NCBI RefSeq assembly: GCF_001439815.1
Contig: NZ_JYLM01000012.1
Location: 108,731 to 172,730, forward strand
Length of the DNA: 64,000 nt
Origin: Pseudomonas orientalis
GTDB lineage: Bacteria; Pseudomonadota; Gammaproteobacteria; Pseudomonadales; Pseudomonadaceae
Reading direction: 5' to 3'
A program made the translations under genes and the position numbers. The notes below the pieces were generated by a model. That model worked only from the letters and a program-made list of their open reading frames with translations. It was not told the origin of the DNA and searched no databases. This document shows, piece by piece, positions 26,219-35,394 of the stretch; the first letter of the stretch is position 1; each line of letters opens with the position of its first letter.

Positions 26219-27088
26219 ATGGCAGAAACAACCGCTTCGGGCTATATCCAGCACCACTTGCAGAACCTGACTTTCGGTCAGCTTCCCAACGGCGGCTGGG
26301 GCTTTGCCCACACCGCAGCAGAAGCCAAGGAAATGGGTTTCTGGGCCTTCCACCTGGATACTCTGGGCTGGTCGGTCGCATTGGGTCTGATCTTCGTCCT
26401 GATTTTCCGCATGGCGGCAAAAAAGGCGACTTCCGGTCAGCCAGGTGCGTTGCAGAACTTCGTTGAAGTATTGGTCGAATTCGTCGATGGCAGCGTGAAA
26501 GACAGCTTCCATGGCCGCAGCCCGGTAATTGCACCGCTGGCACTGACCATCTTCGTCTGGGTGTTCCTGATGAACGCCGTCGACTTGATCCCGGTTGACT
26601 GGATTCCTCAGCTGGCCATCCTGATCTCCGGCGATGCGCACATTCCGTTCCGTGCCGTATCGACCACTGACCCGAACGCTACCCTGGGCATGGCCCTGTC
26701 GGTATTTGCGTTGATCATTTTCTACAGCATCAAGGTCAAGGGCATCGGCGGTTTCATCGGCGAGCTGACCCTGCACCCGTTCGGCAGCAAGAACATCTTC
26801 GTTCAAGCCCTGCTGATCCCGGTGAACTTCCTGCTGGAATTCGTGACCCTGGTTGCCAAGCCGATTTCCCTGGCCTTGCGACTGTTCGGCAACATGTATG
26901 CCGGCGAGCTGGTGTTCATTCTGATCGCTGTGATGTTCGGCAGCGGTCTGCTCTGGCTTAGCGGCCTGGGCATTGTTCTGCAGTGGGCGTGGGCTGTGTT
27001 CCACATCCTGATCATCACCCTGCAGGCCTTCATCTTCATGATGCTGACCATCGTCTACCTGTCGATGGCGCACGAAGAGAACCATTAA
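26219..27088 (+). CDS. atpB: ATP synthase F0 subunit a
   Basis: 289 residues with multiple transmembrane helices; the LALRLFGNMYAGELVF segment contains the essential Arg that faces the c-ring proton site, and AWAVFHILIITLQAFIFMML forms the last helix. It makes the two proton half-channels in the inner membrane. It lies 16 bp after atpI. A stem-loop at 27113-27134 separates it from atpE. Confidence 0.98.
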   Translation: MAETTASGYIQHHLQNLTFGQLPNGGWGFAHTAAEAKEMGFWAFHLDTLGWSVALGLIFVLIFRMAAKKATSGQPGALQNFVEVLVEFVDGSVKDSFHGRSPVIAPLALTIFVWVFLMNAVDLIPVDWIPQLAILISGDAHIPFRAVSTTDPNATLGMALSVFALIIFYSIKVKGIGGFIGELTLHPFGSKNIFVQALLIPVNFLLEFVTLVAKPISLALRLFGNMYAGELVFILIAVMFGSGLLWLSGLGIVLQWAWAVFHILIITLQAFIFMMLTIVYLSMAHEENH

Positions 27089-27112
27089 GACCAGTCTCGA
27101 CTAGTCTGATGT

Positions 27113-27134
27113 CCTTCCCGGTGAAACGGGAAGG
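27113..27134 (+). other. Intercistronic stem-loop between atpB and atpE
   Basis: CCTTCCCG / CGGGAAGG with a GTGAAA loop, no U-run, so more likely an mRNA processing or stability element than a terminator. Confidence 0.6.
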
Positions 27135-27221
27135 TGGCCCTCCAGGGCTATGAAACGATTTGTTTTACCGCTTTAAAATCTAAAAAACCTAAACCATACG
27201 ACGTAAAAGTCGGGAGGAAAG

Positions 27222-27479
27222 ATGGAAACTGTAGTTGGTCTAACCGCTATCGCTGTTGCACTGTTGATCGGCCTGGGCGCCCTGGGTACTGCCATTGGTT
27301 TCGGCCTGCTGGGCGGCAAATTCCTGGAAGGCGCAGCGCGTCAGCCGGAAATGGTCCCAATGCTGCAAGTTAAAATGTTCATCGTCGCCGGCCTGCTCGA
27401 CGCCGTGACCATGATCGGCGTTGGTATCGCACTGTTCTTCACCTTCGCGAACCCCTTCGTTGGTCAACTCGCTGGCTGA
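27222..27479 (+). CDS. atpE: ATP synthase F0 subunit c
   Basis: 85 residues, two transmembrane helices joined by the polar loop AARQPEM. The second helix ([22 protein letters not shown]) carries the proton-binding Asp. About ten copies form the rotor ring. A strong ribosome-binding site (GGGAGGAAAG) precedes the ATG, and stem-loops flank the gene on both sides, as expected for the most abundantly translated subunit. Confidence 0.98.
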
Positions 27480-27500
27480 TCACTCGACTTTTCGAGTGAT
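27479..27500 (+). other. Stem-loop at the atpE stop
   Basis: ATCACTCGA / TCGAGTGAT with a CTTT loop, starting at the last base of atpE; 9-bp perfect stem without a U-run. A candidate 3' stabiliser of an atpE segment. Confidence 0.6.
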
Positions 27501-27535
27501 TGGGGTGATGGACAACGAATGAGCGAGGTGTTGGC

Positions 27536-28006
27536 GTGAACATTAATGCAACCCTGATTGGCCAATCCGTTGCGTTCTTCATTTTTGTAGTGTTTTGCAT
27601 GAAGTTCGTGTGGCCTCCGGTCATCGCGGCTTTGCACGAACGTCAGAAGAAGATCGCGGACGGTTTGGACGCTGCCAGCCGTGCAGCTCGCGACCTGGAG
27701 TTGGCCCACGAGAAAGTGGGTCAGCAACTGCGCGAAGCTAAAGCACAGGCAGCCGAGATCATTGAGCAAGCCAAGAAACGCGGTAACCAGATCGTCGAAG
27801 AGGCTGTTGAAAAAGCCCGCGTCGAAGCTGACCGTGTAAAGGCTTCGGCTCATGCCGAGATCGAACAGGAACTGAACGGCGTCAAAGACGCGCTGCGTGC
27901 CCAACTGGGTGCTCTGGCGGTCGGCGGTGCTGAAAAGATCCTCGGTGCCACAATCGATCAAAACGCGCACGCGGAGCTGGTTAACAAACTGGCTGCTGAA
28001 ATTTAA
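27536..28006 (+). CDS. atpF: ATP synthase F0 subunit b
   Basis: 156 residues from a GTG at 27536 (NINATLIGQSVAFFIFVVFC). One N-terminal transmembrane helix, then a long charged helix (about 30-130) with Ala-rich right-handed coiled-coil character. Two copies form the peripheral stator stalk linking subunit a to delta and alpha. The GAGCGAGG-like sequence upstream supports this start. Confidence 0.97.
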   Translation: MNINATLIGQSVAFFIFVVFCMKFVWPPVIAALHERQKKIADGLDAASRAARDLELAHEKVGQQLREAKAQAAEIIEQAKKRGNQIVEEAVEKARVEADRVKASAHAEIEQELNGVKDALRAQLGALAVGGAEKILGATIDQNAHAELVNKLAAEI

Positions 28007-28018
28007 GCGAGGGCGATC

Positions 28019-28555
28019 ATGGCAGAACTGACCACGTTGGCCCGACCTTACGCTAAGGCAGCCTTCGAGCACGCCCAGGCCCACCAGCATCTGGCCTCTT
28101 GGTCAGCCATGCTCGGCCTGGCTGCAGCAGTGTCGCAAAACGACACCATGCAGCGCGTGCTCAAGGCCCCGCGCCTGACGAGCGCAGACAAGGCCGCCAC
28201 TTTTATTGAAGTGTGCGGCGACAAGTTTGATGTAAAAGTGCAGAACTTCATCAATGTCGTTGCCGAAAACGACCGTCTCCCGCTGTTGCCGGAGATCGCC
28301 GCTCTGTTCGACCTGTACAAGGCCGAAGCAGAGAAATCGGTAGACGTTGAAGTGACCAGTGCTTTTGCATTGAACCAAGAACAGCAAGACAAACTCGCCA
28401 AGGTTCTCAGTGCACGACTCAATCGGGACGTGCGCCTGCAAGCTTCGGAGGACGCATCCCTGATTGGTGGTGTCGTTATCCGTGCCGGCGACCTGGTTAT
28501 CGATGGCTCGATTCGCGGAAAAATCGCGAAACTTGCCGAAGCATTGAAATCTTGA
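28019..28555 (+). CDS. atpH: ATP synthase F1 subunit delta
   Basis: 178 residues beginning MAELTTLARPYAKAAFEHA. The C-terminal IGGVVIRAGDLVIDGSIRGKIAKLAE motif is characteristic. It clamps the peripheral stalk to the top of F1. It lies 12 bp after atpF and 21 bp before atpA. Confidence 0.97.
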   Translation: MAELTTLARPYAKAAFEHAQAHQHLASWSAMLGLAAAVSQNDTMQRVLKAPRLTSADKAATFIEVCGDKFDVKVQNFINVVAENDRLPLLPEIAALFDLYKAEAEKSVDVEVTSAFALNQEQQDKLAKVLSARLNRDVRLQASEDASLIGGVVIRAGDLVIDGSIRGKIAKLAEALKS

Positions 28556-28576
28556 GTTTGAAGGGGCAGCAGAGCA

Positions 28577-30121
28577 ATGCAGCAACTCAATCCTTCCGAA
28601 ATAAGTGAAATTATCAAGGGCCGCATCGACAAGCTCGATGTGACCTCCCAAGCCCGTAACGAAGGCACTGTCGTCAGCGTATCTGACGGCATCGTGCGGA
28701 TTCACGGTCTGGCCGACGTCATGTACGGCGAGATGATCGAGTTTCCGGGCGGCGTCTACGGTATGGCCCTCAACCTGGAGCAAGACTCCGTAGGTGCCGT
28801 TGTATTGGGCGCATACACCAGTCTGGCCGAAGGCATGAGCGCCAAGTGCACTGGCCGCATCCTGGAGGTTCCGGTTGGTAAGGAACTGCTGGGTCGCGTA
28901 GTCGACGCACTGGGCAACCCTGTTGACGGCAAAGGTCCACTGGGCAACACCGAGACCGACGCGGTCGAGAAAGTTGCTCCAGGCGTGATCTGGCGTAAGT
29001 CGGTAGACCAGCCTGTACAGACTGGCTACAAGGCTGTCGATGCCATGATCCCTGTCGGCCGTGGCCAGCGTGAGCTGATCATCGGTGACCGTCAGATCGG
29101 TAAAACCGCTCTGGCCATCGACGCGATCATCAACCAGAAGAACAGCGGCATTTTCTGCGTCTACGTCGCCATTGGTCAGAAGCAATCGACCATCGCCAAC
29201 GTGGTTCGCAAGCTGGAAGAAAACGGCGCCCTGGCCAACACGATCATCGTGGCTGCCAGCGCTTCGGAATCTCCTGCGCTGCAATTCCTGGCACCGTACT
29301 CCGGTTGCACCATGGGTGAATTCTTCCGCGACCGCGGTGAAGACGCGCTGATCGTTTATGACGATCTGTCCAAGCAAGCAGTGGCTTACCGCCAGATTTC
29401 CCTGCTGCTGCGCCGTCCACCAGGCCGTGAAGCCTACCCAGGCGACGTGTTCTATCTCCACTCCCGTCTGCTGGAGCGCGCATCCCGCGTTTCGGAAGAA
29501 TACGTAGAGAAGTTCACCAACGGCGCAGTGACCGGCAAAACCGGTTCCCTGACCGCACTGCCGATCATCGAAACCCAGGCTGGCGACGTTTCCGCGTTCG
29601 TTCCGACCAACGTGATTTCCATCACCGACGGTCAGATCTTCCTGGAGTCGGCCATGTTCAACTCCGGGATCCGTCCTGCTGTGAACGCCGGTGTTTCGGT
29701 ATCCCGTGTGGGTGGTGCCGCTCAGACCAAGATCATCAAGAAGCTCTCCGGTGGTATCCGTACCGCTCTGGCTCAGTACCGTGAACTGGCGGCATTCGCC
29801 CAGTTCGCATCTGACCTGGACGAAGCGACCCGCAAGCAACTTGAGCATGGTCAGCGCGTTACCGAGCTGATGAAGCAGAAGCAATACGCCCCGATGTCGA
29901 TCGCTGACATGGCGTTGTCGCTGTATGCCGCTGAGCGTGGGTTCCTGACCGACGTTGAAATCGCCAAGGTCGGCAGCTTTGAACAAGCGCTGATTGCTTA
30001 CTTCAACCGCGATCACGCCGAATTGATGGCGAAGATCAACGTGAAGGGTGACTTCAATGACGATATCGACGCTGGCATGAAAGCCGGTATCGAGAAGTTC
30101 AAGGCCACCCAAACCTGGTAA
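28577..30121 (+). CDS. atpA: ATP synthase F1 subunit alpha
   Basis: 514 residues. The P-loop is GDRQIGKTALAID, with VYVAIGQKQSTIANV and the alpha signature PAVNAGVSVSRVGG. Three alpha subunits alternate with beta; they bind nucleotide without hydrolysis and supply the arginine finger. Followed by a GCAA-tetraloop hairpin and then atpG. Confidence 0.99.
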   Translation: MQQLNPSEISEIIKGRIDKLDVTSQARNEGTVVSVSDGIVRIHGLADVMYGEMIEFPGGVYGMALNLEQDSVGAVVLGAYTSLAEGMSAKCTGRILEVPVGKELLGRVVDALGNPVDGKGPLGNTETDAVEKVAPGVIWRKSVDQPVQTGYKAVDAMIPVGRGQRELIIGDRQIGKTALAIDAIINQKNSGIFCVYVAIGQKQSTIANVVRKLEENGALANTIIVAASASESPALQFLAPYSGCTMGEFFRDRGEDALIVYDDLSKQAVAYRQISLLLRRPPGREAYPGDVFYLHSRLLERASRVSEEYVEKFTNGAVTGKTGSLTALPIIETQAGDVSAFVPTNVISITDGQIFLESAMFNSGIRPAVNAGVSVSRVGGAAQTKIIKKLSGGIRTALAQYRELAAFAQFASDLDEATRKQLEHGQRVTELMKQKQYAPMSIADMALSLYAAERGFLTDVEIAKVGSFEQALIAYFNRDHAELMAKINVKGDFNDDIDAGMKAGIEKFKATQTW

Positions 30122-30126
30122 GCCGC

Positions 30127-30150
30127 AGCGGGAGCCGCAAGGCTCCCGCT
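30127..30150 (+). other. Intercistronic hairpin between atpA and atpG
   Basis: AGCGGGAGCC / GGCTCCCGCT with a GCAA (GNRA) tetraloop, no U-run. A very stable stem within the operon, likely to affect mRNA decay or partial termination. Confidence 0.65.
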
Positions 30151-30171
30151 TGCTAACCTGATAGGTGTTAC

Positions 30172-31032
30172 ATGGCAGGCGCAAAAGAGATTCGCAGTAA
30201 GATTGCGAGCATCAAAAGCACGCAAAAGATTACCAGCGCCATGGAAAAAGTGGCGGTCAGCAAAATGCGCAAGGCACAAATGCGCATGGCTGCTAGCCGT
30301 CCTTATGCGGAGCGTATCCGCCAGGTAATTGGGCATCTGGCCAACGCCAACCCGGAATACCGCCACCCGTTCATGATCGAGCGCGCCGTCAAGCGTGTGG
30401 GTTATGTGGTAGTGAGCAGTGACCGTGGTTTGTGCGGTGGCCTGAATACCAACCTGTTCAAGGCCCTGGTCAAGGACATGGCGGTAAACCGCGAAAACGG
30501 CGTCGAGATCGATCTGTGTGTGGTGGGTAGCAAGGGTGCGGCCTTTTTCCGCAACTTCGGCGGTAACGTCGTAGCAGCTATCAGCCACCTGGGTGAAGAG
30601 CCGTCGATCAATGATTTGATCGGCAGTGTGAAGGTGATGCTGGATGCGTACCTGGAAGGCCGGATTGACCGCCTGTCCGTGGTATCCAACAAGTTCATCA
30701 ACACCATGACCCAGCAGCCAACCGTGGAGCAATTGATTCCACTGGTGGCGACTCCGGATCAGGAACTCAAGCACCACTGGGACTACCTCTACGAACCAGA
30801 CGCCAAAGAGCTGCTTGACGGCTTGATGGTGCGCTACGTGGAGTCGCAGGTGTACCAGGCGGTGGTCGAGAACAACGCAGCTGAACAAGCGGCGCGGATG
30901 ATCGCGATGAAAAACGCTACCGATAACGCCGGTGATCTGATCAGCGATTTGCAGCTGATCTACAACAAGGCGCGTCAGGCTGCGATCACCCAAGAGATCT
31001 CGGAAATCGTCGGCGGCGCTGCCGCGGTTTAA
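30172..31032 (+). CDS. atpG: ATP synthase F1 subunit gamma
   Basis: 286 residues: MAGAKEIRSKIASIKSTQKI with the N-terminal helix of the central shaft, SSDRGLCGGLN in the Rossmann-like body, and the C-terminal KARQAAITQEISEIVGGAAAV helix. It is the rotating central stalk that couples c-ring rotation to catalysis. Confidence 0.98.
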   Translation: MAGAKEIRSKIASIKSTQKITSAMEKVAVSKMRKAQMRMAASRPYAERIRQVIGHLANANPEYRHPFMIERAVKRVGYVVVSSDRGLCGGLNTNLFKALVKDMAVNRENGVEIDLCVVGSKGAAFFRNFGGNVVAAISHLGEEPSINDLIGSVKVMLDAYLEGRIDRLSVVSNKFINTMTQQPTVEQLIPLVATPDQELKHHWDYLYEPDAKELLDGLMVRYVESQVYQAVVENNAAEQAARMIAMKNATDNAGDLISDLQLIYNKARQAAITQEISEIVGGAAAV

Positions 31033-31059
31033 CGGTTCAAATATTCAGAGGATCCAGCT

Positions 31060-32436
31060 ATGAGTAGCGGACGTATCGTTCAAATCATCGGCGCCGTTAT
31101 CGACGTGGAATTCCCACGCGACAGCGTACCGAGCATCTACAACGCGCTGAAAGTACAAGGCGCGGACACTACTCTGGAAGTTCAGCAGCAGCTGGGCGAC
31201 GGCGTAGTTCGTACCATTGCGATGGGTTCGACCGAAGGCTTGAAGCGCGGTCTGGACGTTATCGACTCTGGCGCAGCCATCTCCGTACCGGTCGGTAAAG
31301 CGACCCTGGGCCGGATCATGGACGTACTGGGCAACCCGATTGACGAAGCCGGTCCGATCGACACCGAAGAGCGTTGGGGCATTCACCGTCCAGCACCTTC
31401 GTTCGCCGAGCAAGCAGGCGGCAACGACCTGCTGGAAACCGGCATCAAGGTTATCGACCTGGTCTGCCCGTTCGCCAAAGGCGGTAAAGTCGGTCTGTTC
31501 GGTGGTGCCGGTGTAGGCAAGACCGTAAACATGATGGAACTGATCCGTAACATCGCCATCGAGCACAGCGGTTATTCCGTGTTCGCCGGTGTGGGTGAGC
31601 GTACCCGTGAGGGTAACGACTTCTACCACGAGATGAAGGACTCCAACGTTCTGGACAAAGTGGCACTGGTTTACGGTCAGATGAACGAGCCGCCGGGCAA
31701 CCGTCTGCGCGTGGCACTGACCGGCCTGACCATGGCCGAGAAGTTCCGTGACGAAGGTAACGACGTTCTGCTGTTCGTCGACAACATCTACCGTTACACC
31801 CTGGCCGGTACTGAAGTATCCGCACTGCTGGGCCGTATGCCTTCGGCAGTAGGTTACCAGCCGACCCTGGCTGAAGAGATGGGCGTTCTGCAAGAACGTA
31901 TCACTTCGACCAAGGAAGGTTCGATCACCTCGATCCAAGCGGTATACGTACCTGCGGATGACTTGACCGACCCGTCGCCAGCCACCACCTTCGCCCACTT
32001 GGACGCCACCGTCGTTCTGTCCCGTGACATCGCTTCCCTGGGTATCTACCCAGCGGTCGATCCACTCGACTCGACTTCGCGCCAGCTGGACCCGAACGTG
32101 ATCGGCCAGGAGCACTACGACACCGCTCGCGGCGTTCAGTACGTGCTGCAGCGTTACAAAGAACTGAAGGACATCATTGCGATCCTGGGTATGGACGAGC
32201 TGTCGGAAGCCGACAAGCAGTTGGTAAACCGTGCTCGTAAGATCCAGCGCTTCTTGTCGCAGCCGTTCTTCGTGGCTGAAGTCTTCACCGGTGCCTCGGG
32301 TAAATACGTTTCCCTGAAAGACACCATTGCTGGCTTCAAAGGCATCCTCAACGGTGACTACGACCACCTGCCAGAACAAGCGTTCTACATGGTCGGCGGC
32401 ATCGAAGAAGCGATCGAGAAAGCCAAGAAACTGTAA
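31060..32436 (+). CDS. atpD: ATP synthase F1 subunit beta
   Basis: 458 residues. P-loop GGAGVGKTVNMMEL, catalytic Glu in GVGERTREGNDFY, and the DELSEADKQLV motif. It contains the catalytic sites for ATP synthesis. A GAAA-tetraloop hairpin (32442-32459) lies between it and atpC. Confidence 0.99.
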   Translation: MSSGRIVQIIGAVIDVEFPRDSVPSIYNALKVQGADTTLEVQQQLGDGVVRTIAMGSTEGLKRGLDVIDSGAAISVPVGKATLGRIMDVLGNPIDEAGPIDTEERWGIHRPAPSFAEQAGGNDLLETGIKVIDLVCPFAKGGKVGLFGGAGVGKTVNMMELIRNIAIEHSGYSVFAGVGERTREGNDFYHEMKDSNVLDKVALVYGQMNEPPGNRLRVALTGLTMAEKFRDEGNDVLLFVDNIYRYTLAGTEVSALLGRMPSAVGYQPTLAEEMGVLQERITSTKEGSITSIQAVYVPADDLTDPSPATTFAHLDATVVLSRDIASLGIYPAVDPLDSTSRQLDPNVIGQEHYDTARGVQYVLQRYKELKDIIAILGMDELSEADKQLVNRARKIQRFLSQPFFVAEVFTGASGKYVSLKDTIAGFKGILNGDYDHLPEQAFYMVGGIEEAIEKAKKL

Positions 32437-32441
32437 TCCTG

Positions 32442-32459
32442 GCGCCCGGAAACGGGCGC
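32442..32459 (+). other. Intercistronic hairpin between atpD and atpC
   Basis: GCGCCCG / CGGGCGC with a GAAA tetraloop and no U-run, the fourth such element in the atp operon. Confidence 0.55.
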
Positions 32460-32480
32460 TCATCAGGTTGAGGCAATCAG

Positions 32481-32897
32481 ATGGCTATGACAGTCCATTG
32501 CGATATCGTCAGCGCGGAAGGGGAAATCTTCTCCGGTCTGGTCGAGTTTGTAACAGCGCACGGTGACCTGGGTGATCTTGGTATCGCCATGGGTCACGCT
32601 CCGCTGATTACCAGCTTGAAGCCAGGTCCGATCACACTGACCAAGCAAGGCGGGGAACGTGAGGTGTTTTACATCTCCGGTGGTTTCCTCGAGGTTCAGC
32701 CGAACATGGTCAAGGTACTTGCCGATACCGTGCAACGTGCCGGCGACCTGGATGAAGCCTCCGCTCAGGAAGCCGTCAAGGCTGCCGAGAAGGCGCTGAA
32801 CGAAAAAGGCGCAGACTTCGACTACAGCGCTGCTGCAGTCCGTCTGGCCGAAGCCGCAGCCCAGCTGCGCACGCTCCAGCAGATCCGCAAGAAGTAA
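32481..32897 (+). CDS. atpC: ATP synthase F1 subunit epsilon
   Basis: 138 residues with an N-terminal beta-sandwich (VHCDIVSAEGEIFSGLVEFV, GDLGIAMGHAPLITSLKPG) and two C-terminal helices rich in Ala. It binds gamma and the c-ring and inhibits ATP hydrolysis. Last gene of the operon; a strong terminator follows. Confidence 0.98.
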   Translation: MAMTVHCDIVSAEGEIFSGLVEFVTAHGDLGDLGIAMGHAPLITSLKPGPITLTKQGGEREVFYISGGFLEVQPNMVKVLADTVQRAGDLDEASAQEAVKAAEKALNEKGADFDYSAAAVRLAEAAAQLRTLQQIRKK

Positions 32898-32932
32898 GCG
32901 GCCTGGCCGTTACACTTCACGCGTGATTGATT

Positions 32933-32962
32933 AAAAAGGGTAGCCTCGGCTACCCTTTTTCT
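32933..32962 (+). terminator. Terminator of the atp operon
   Basis: Stem AAAAAGGGTAGCC / GGCTACCCTTTTT with a TC-type minimal loop, followed by CTTTTATT. Confidence 0.9.
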
Positions 32963-33020
32963 TTTATTGCAAAATACTTCTTTGGTCTGAAGCCGGACCG
33001 CCCAGGATTGGTAGCCATTC

Positions 33021-34388
33021 ATGTCTCTTGAAATCGTAATTCTCGCCGCAGGCCAGGGCACCCGCATGCGTTCAGCCCTGCCCAAGGTGTTGCACCCGGT
33101 CGCAGGCAATTCCATGCTCGGTCATGTTATCCACAGTGCCCGGCAGTTGGACCCGCAACGCATTCATGTCGTCATCGGTCACGGTGCCGATGTGGTACGT
33201 GAGCGTCTGGCTGCAGACGACTTGAATTTCGTATTGCAGGACAAGCAACTGGGCACCGGCCACGCCACTGCGCAAGCGGTGCCATTCATTACCGCTGACA
33301 CCGTACTGATTCTGTACGGTGACGTGCCGCTGATCGAAGTGGAAACCCTGCAACGCCTGCTCAAGCATGTGGTGCCAGGCCAGATGGGCCTGCTCACCGT
33401 TGAGCTGGACGACCCCACCGGCTACGGACGCATCGTGCGCAACGTCGACGGTAAGGTCGCCGCGATCGTCGAACACAAGGACGCCAGCGAAGCCCAGCGC
33501 GCCATTACCGAAGGCAACACCGGCATTCTCGCCGTGCCGGCTGACAAGCTGGGCGACTGGATGAGCCGCCTGTCCAACAACAACGCCCAAGGCGAGTACT
33601 ACCTCACTGACGTCATCGAGATGGCCGTCAGTGACGGCCTGCTGGTCGCCACCGAACAGCCTCACGACCCGATGGAAGTGCAGGGCGCCAACGACCGCAG
33701 GCAGCTGGCTGAGCTGGAGCGCCACTACCAACTGCGCGAAGGCCGCCGCCTGATGGCCCAGGGCGTCACCCTGCGTGACCCGGCGCGTTTCGATGTGCGG
33801 GGTGAAGTGACGGTGGGCCGTGACGTGCTGATCGATATCAATGTGATCCTGGAAGGCCGCGTGATCATTGAAGACGACGTGGTGATTGGTCCGAACTGCG
33901 TGATCAAGGACAGCACCTTGCGCAAGGGCGTGGTGGTCAAGGCCAACAGCCATATCGACGGTGCGGTGATGGGCGAGGGCAGCGATGCCGGTCCGTTTGC
34001 GCGATTGCGTCCGGGAACGGTGATGGGCGCCAGGGCGCACGTCGGCAATTTCGTCGAGCTTAAAAACGCCAGGATGGGCGACGATGCAAAAGCGGGCCAC
34101 CTGGCTTACCTCGGCGATGCGGTAATCGGTGCTCGCAGCAACATTGGCGCCGGTGCAATTACCTGTAACTACGATGGTGCCAACAAGTACCAGACGACGA
34201 TTGGAGAGGACGTGTTCATCGGCTCCAACAACTCGCTGATTGCCCCCGTTACGATCGGCGATGGTTCCAACACCGCCGCCGGCTCAACCATCAACCAGGA
34301 TGTGGATAAGTCCCAACTGGCCGTGGCCCGTGCTCGCCAACGCAACATCGATGGCTGGAAACGCCCGGTCAAAATCAAGAAGACCTGA
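33021..34388 (+). CDS. glmU: Bifunctional GlcNAc-1-phosphate uridyltransferase / GlcN-1-P acetyltransferase
   Basis: 455 residues. The N-terminal pyrophosphorylase domain has LAAGQGTRMRSALPKVLH; the C-terminal left-handed beta helix (from about 255) has hexapeptide repeats and the acetyltransferase segment GAITCNYDGANKYQT. It makes UDP-GlcNAc for peptidoglycan and LPS. It is followed by a REP doublet and then glmR-glmS, which supply the glucosamine-6-phosphate used upstream in the same pathway. Confidence 0.98.
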   Translation: MSLEIVILAAGQGTRMRSALPKVLHPVAGNSMLGHVIHSARQLDPQRIHVVIGHGADVVRERLAADDLNFVLQDKQLGTGHATAQAVPFITADTVLILYGDVPLIEVETLQRLLKHVVPGQMGLLTVELDDPTGYGRIVRNVDGKVAAIVEHKDASEAQRAITEGNTGILAVPADKLGDWMSRLSNNNAQGEYYLTDVIEMAVSDGLLVATEQPHDPMEVQGANDRRQLAELERHYQLREGRRLMAQGVTLRDPARFDVRGEVTVGRDVLIDINVILEGRVIIEDDVVIGPNCVIKDSTLRKGVVVKANSHIDGAVMGEGSDAGPFARLRPGTVMGARAHVGNFVELKNARMGDDAKAGHLAYLGDAVIGARSNIGAGAITCNYDGANKYQTTIGEDVFIGSNNSLIAPVTIGDGSNTAAGSTINQDVDKSQLAVARARQRNIDGWKRPVKIKKT

Positions 34389-34421
34389 GTTATCCACAGT
34401 CTGGCCAGCATCAAAACTCAA

Positions 34422-34513
34422 TGTGGGAGGGGGCTTGCCCCCGATAGCAGTGTGTCAGTCAACTCATCAGGTGACTGATACACCGCCATCGGGGGCAAGC
34501 CCCCTCCCACATT
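34422..34513. repeat. Inverted REP pair (REPIN-type) after glmU
   Basis: TGTGGGAGGGGGCTTGCCCC at the left and its complement at the right (GGGGCAAGCCCCCTCCCACA), enclosing about 45 bp of less conserved sequence. Each arm is itself a small palindrome (GGGGGCTTGCCCCC). This is the pattern of Pseudomonas REP doublets mobilised by RAYT transposases; no RAYT gene is in the window. Confidence 0.85.
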
Positions 34514-34593
34514 TGCCTGTGTTATTTAAAAAATAGTGATAGCCATCGCTTGACGATCTTTCGCCAATAGGTTTTGATTGCCTTCGTTATCTT

Positions 34594-34630
34594 TCGAAAC
34601 GAAACTTATCAACACCATGTCGAAACGAAA
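34594..34630. promoter_or_regulatory. Direct repeats at the DeoR-regulator start (putative operator)
   Basis: TCGAAACGAAA occurs at 34594-34604 and again at 34620-34630, 26 bp apart. The second copy overlaps the first codons of the regulator gene. DeoR-family proteins often bind repeats of this kind, so this may be an autoregulatory site; that is inference. Confidence 0.45.
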
Positions 34631-35384
34631 TACTCCCCAACGTCGCCACAATATCCTCACCTTGCTCAATGAACAGGGCGAAGTGAGCGTGGACGAATTG
34701 GCTAAGCATTTCGAAACCTCGGAAGTCACCATCCGCAAGGACTTGGCCGCCCTCGAAAGTAATGGCCTGCTCCTGCGCCGGTATGGTGGTGCAATCACCA
34801 TGCCTCAGGAGCTGGTGGGCGACGCGGCTCAACCGGTCTCTGCCTACAAGCGTGCGATTGCCCGTGCCGCCGTGGTGCGCTTGCGTGAACACGCGCGCAT
34901 CATCATCGACAGCGGCAGCACCACCGCCGCGATGATCCCCGAACTGGGCCATCAACCCGGCCTGGTGGTCATGACCAATTCCCTGAACGTGGCCCGCGCC
35001 TTGAGCGAGCTGGAGCATGAACCGGTGCTGCTGATGACCGGCGGCACCTGGGATCCGCATTCGGATTCGTTCCAGGGCCAGGTCGCCGAGCAGGTGCTGC
35101 GTTCCTACGATTTTGATCAATTGTTCATCGGCGCCGACGGCATCGATTTGCAGCGCGGTACCACCACCTTCAACGAATTGTTGGGCCTGAGCCGTGTCAT
35201 GGCCGAGGTCGCCCGTGAAGTCGTGGTGATGGTCGAATCCGACAAGATCGGCCGCAAGATTCCCAACCTGGAACTGCCCTGGAGCAGCGTCCATACCCTT
35301 ATCACCGATGATCGCCTGCCGCCTGAGGCCCGCGACCAGATCCAAGCCCGCGGCATTACGCTGATATGCGCGGCAGTCATCTAG
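34617..35384 (+). CDS. DeoR-family transcriptional regulator upstream of glmS
   Basis: 255 residues from the ATG at 34617 (MSKRNTPQRRHNILTLLNEQ); the frame extends upstream to 34578 but homologues begin at this Met. N-terminal winged HTH (EVSVDELAKHFETSEVTIRKDL), then the DeoRC sugar-phosphate-binding domain (DSGSTTAAMIPEL, LLMTGGTWDP, IGADGIDLQRGTTT). It ends 10 bp before glmS and is probably cotranscribed with it; a role in sensing amino-sugar phosphate and controlling glmS is likely. Sometimes called glmR or glmD in related strains. Confidence 0.9.
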   Translation: MSKRNTPQRRHNILTLLNEQGEVSVDELAKHFETSEVTIRKDLAALESNGLLLRRYGGAITMPQELVGDAAQPVSAYKRAIARAAVVRLREHARIIIDSGSTTAAMIPELGHQPGLVVMTNSLNVARALSELEHEPVLLMTGGTWDPHSDSFQGQVAEQVLRSYDFDQLFIGADGIDLQRGTTTFNELLGLSRVMAEVAREVVVMVESDKIGRKIPNLELPWSSVHTLITDDRLPPEARDQIQARGITLICAAVI

Positions 35385-35394
35385 GAGAAACACC

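Noticed and set aside
28103..30184. 693-residue open frame antisense to atpA
   Set aside because: Entirely opposite to the highly conserved atpA gene; long antisense frames are common in GC-rich genomes, and its sequence resembles no family.
31045..32463. 472-residue open frame antisense to atpD
   Set aside because: Shadow of atpD, no recognisable domain.
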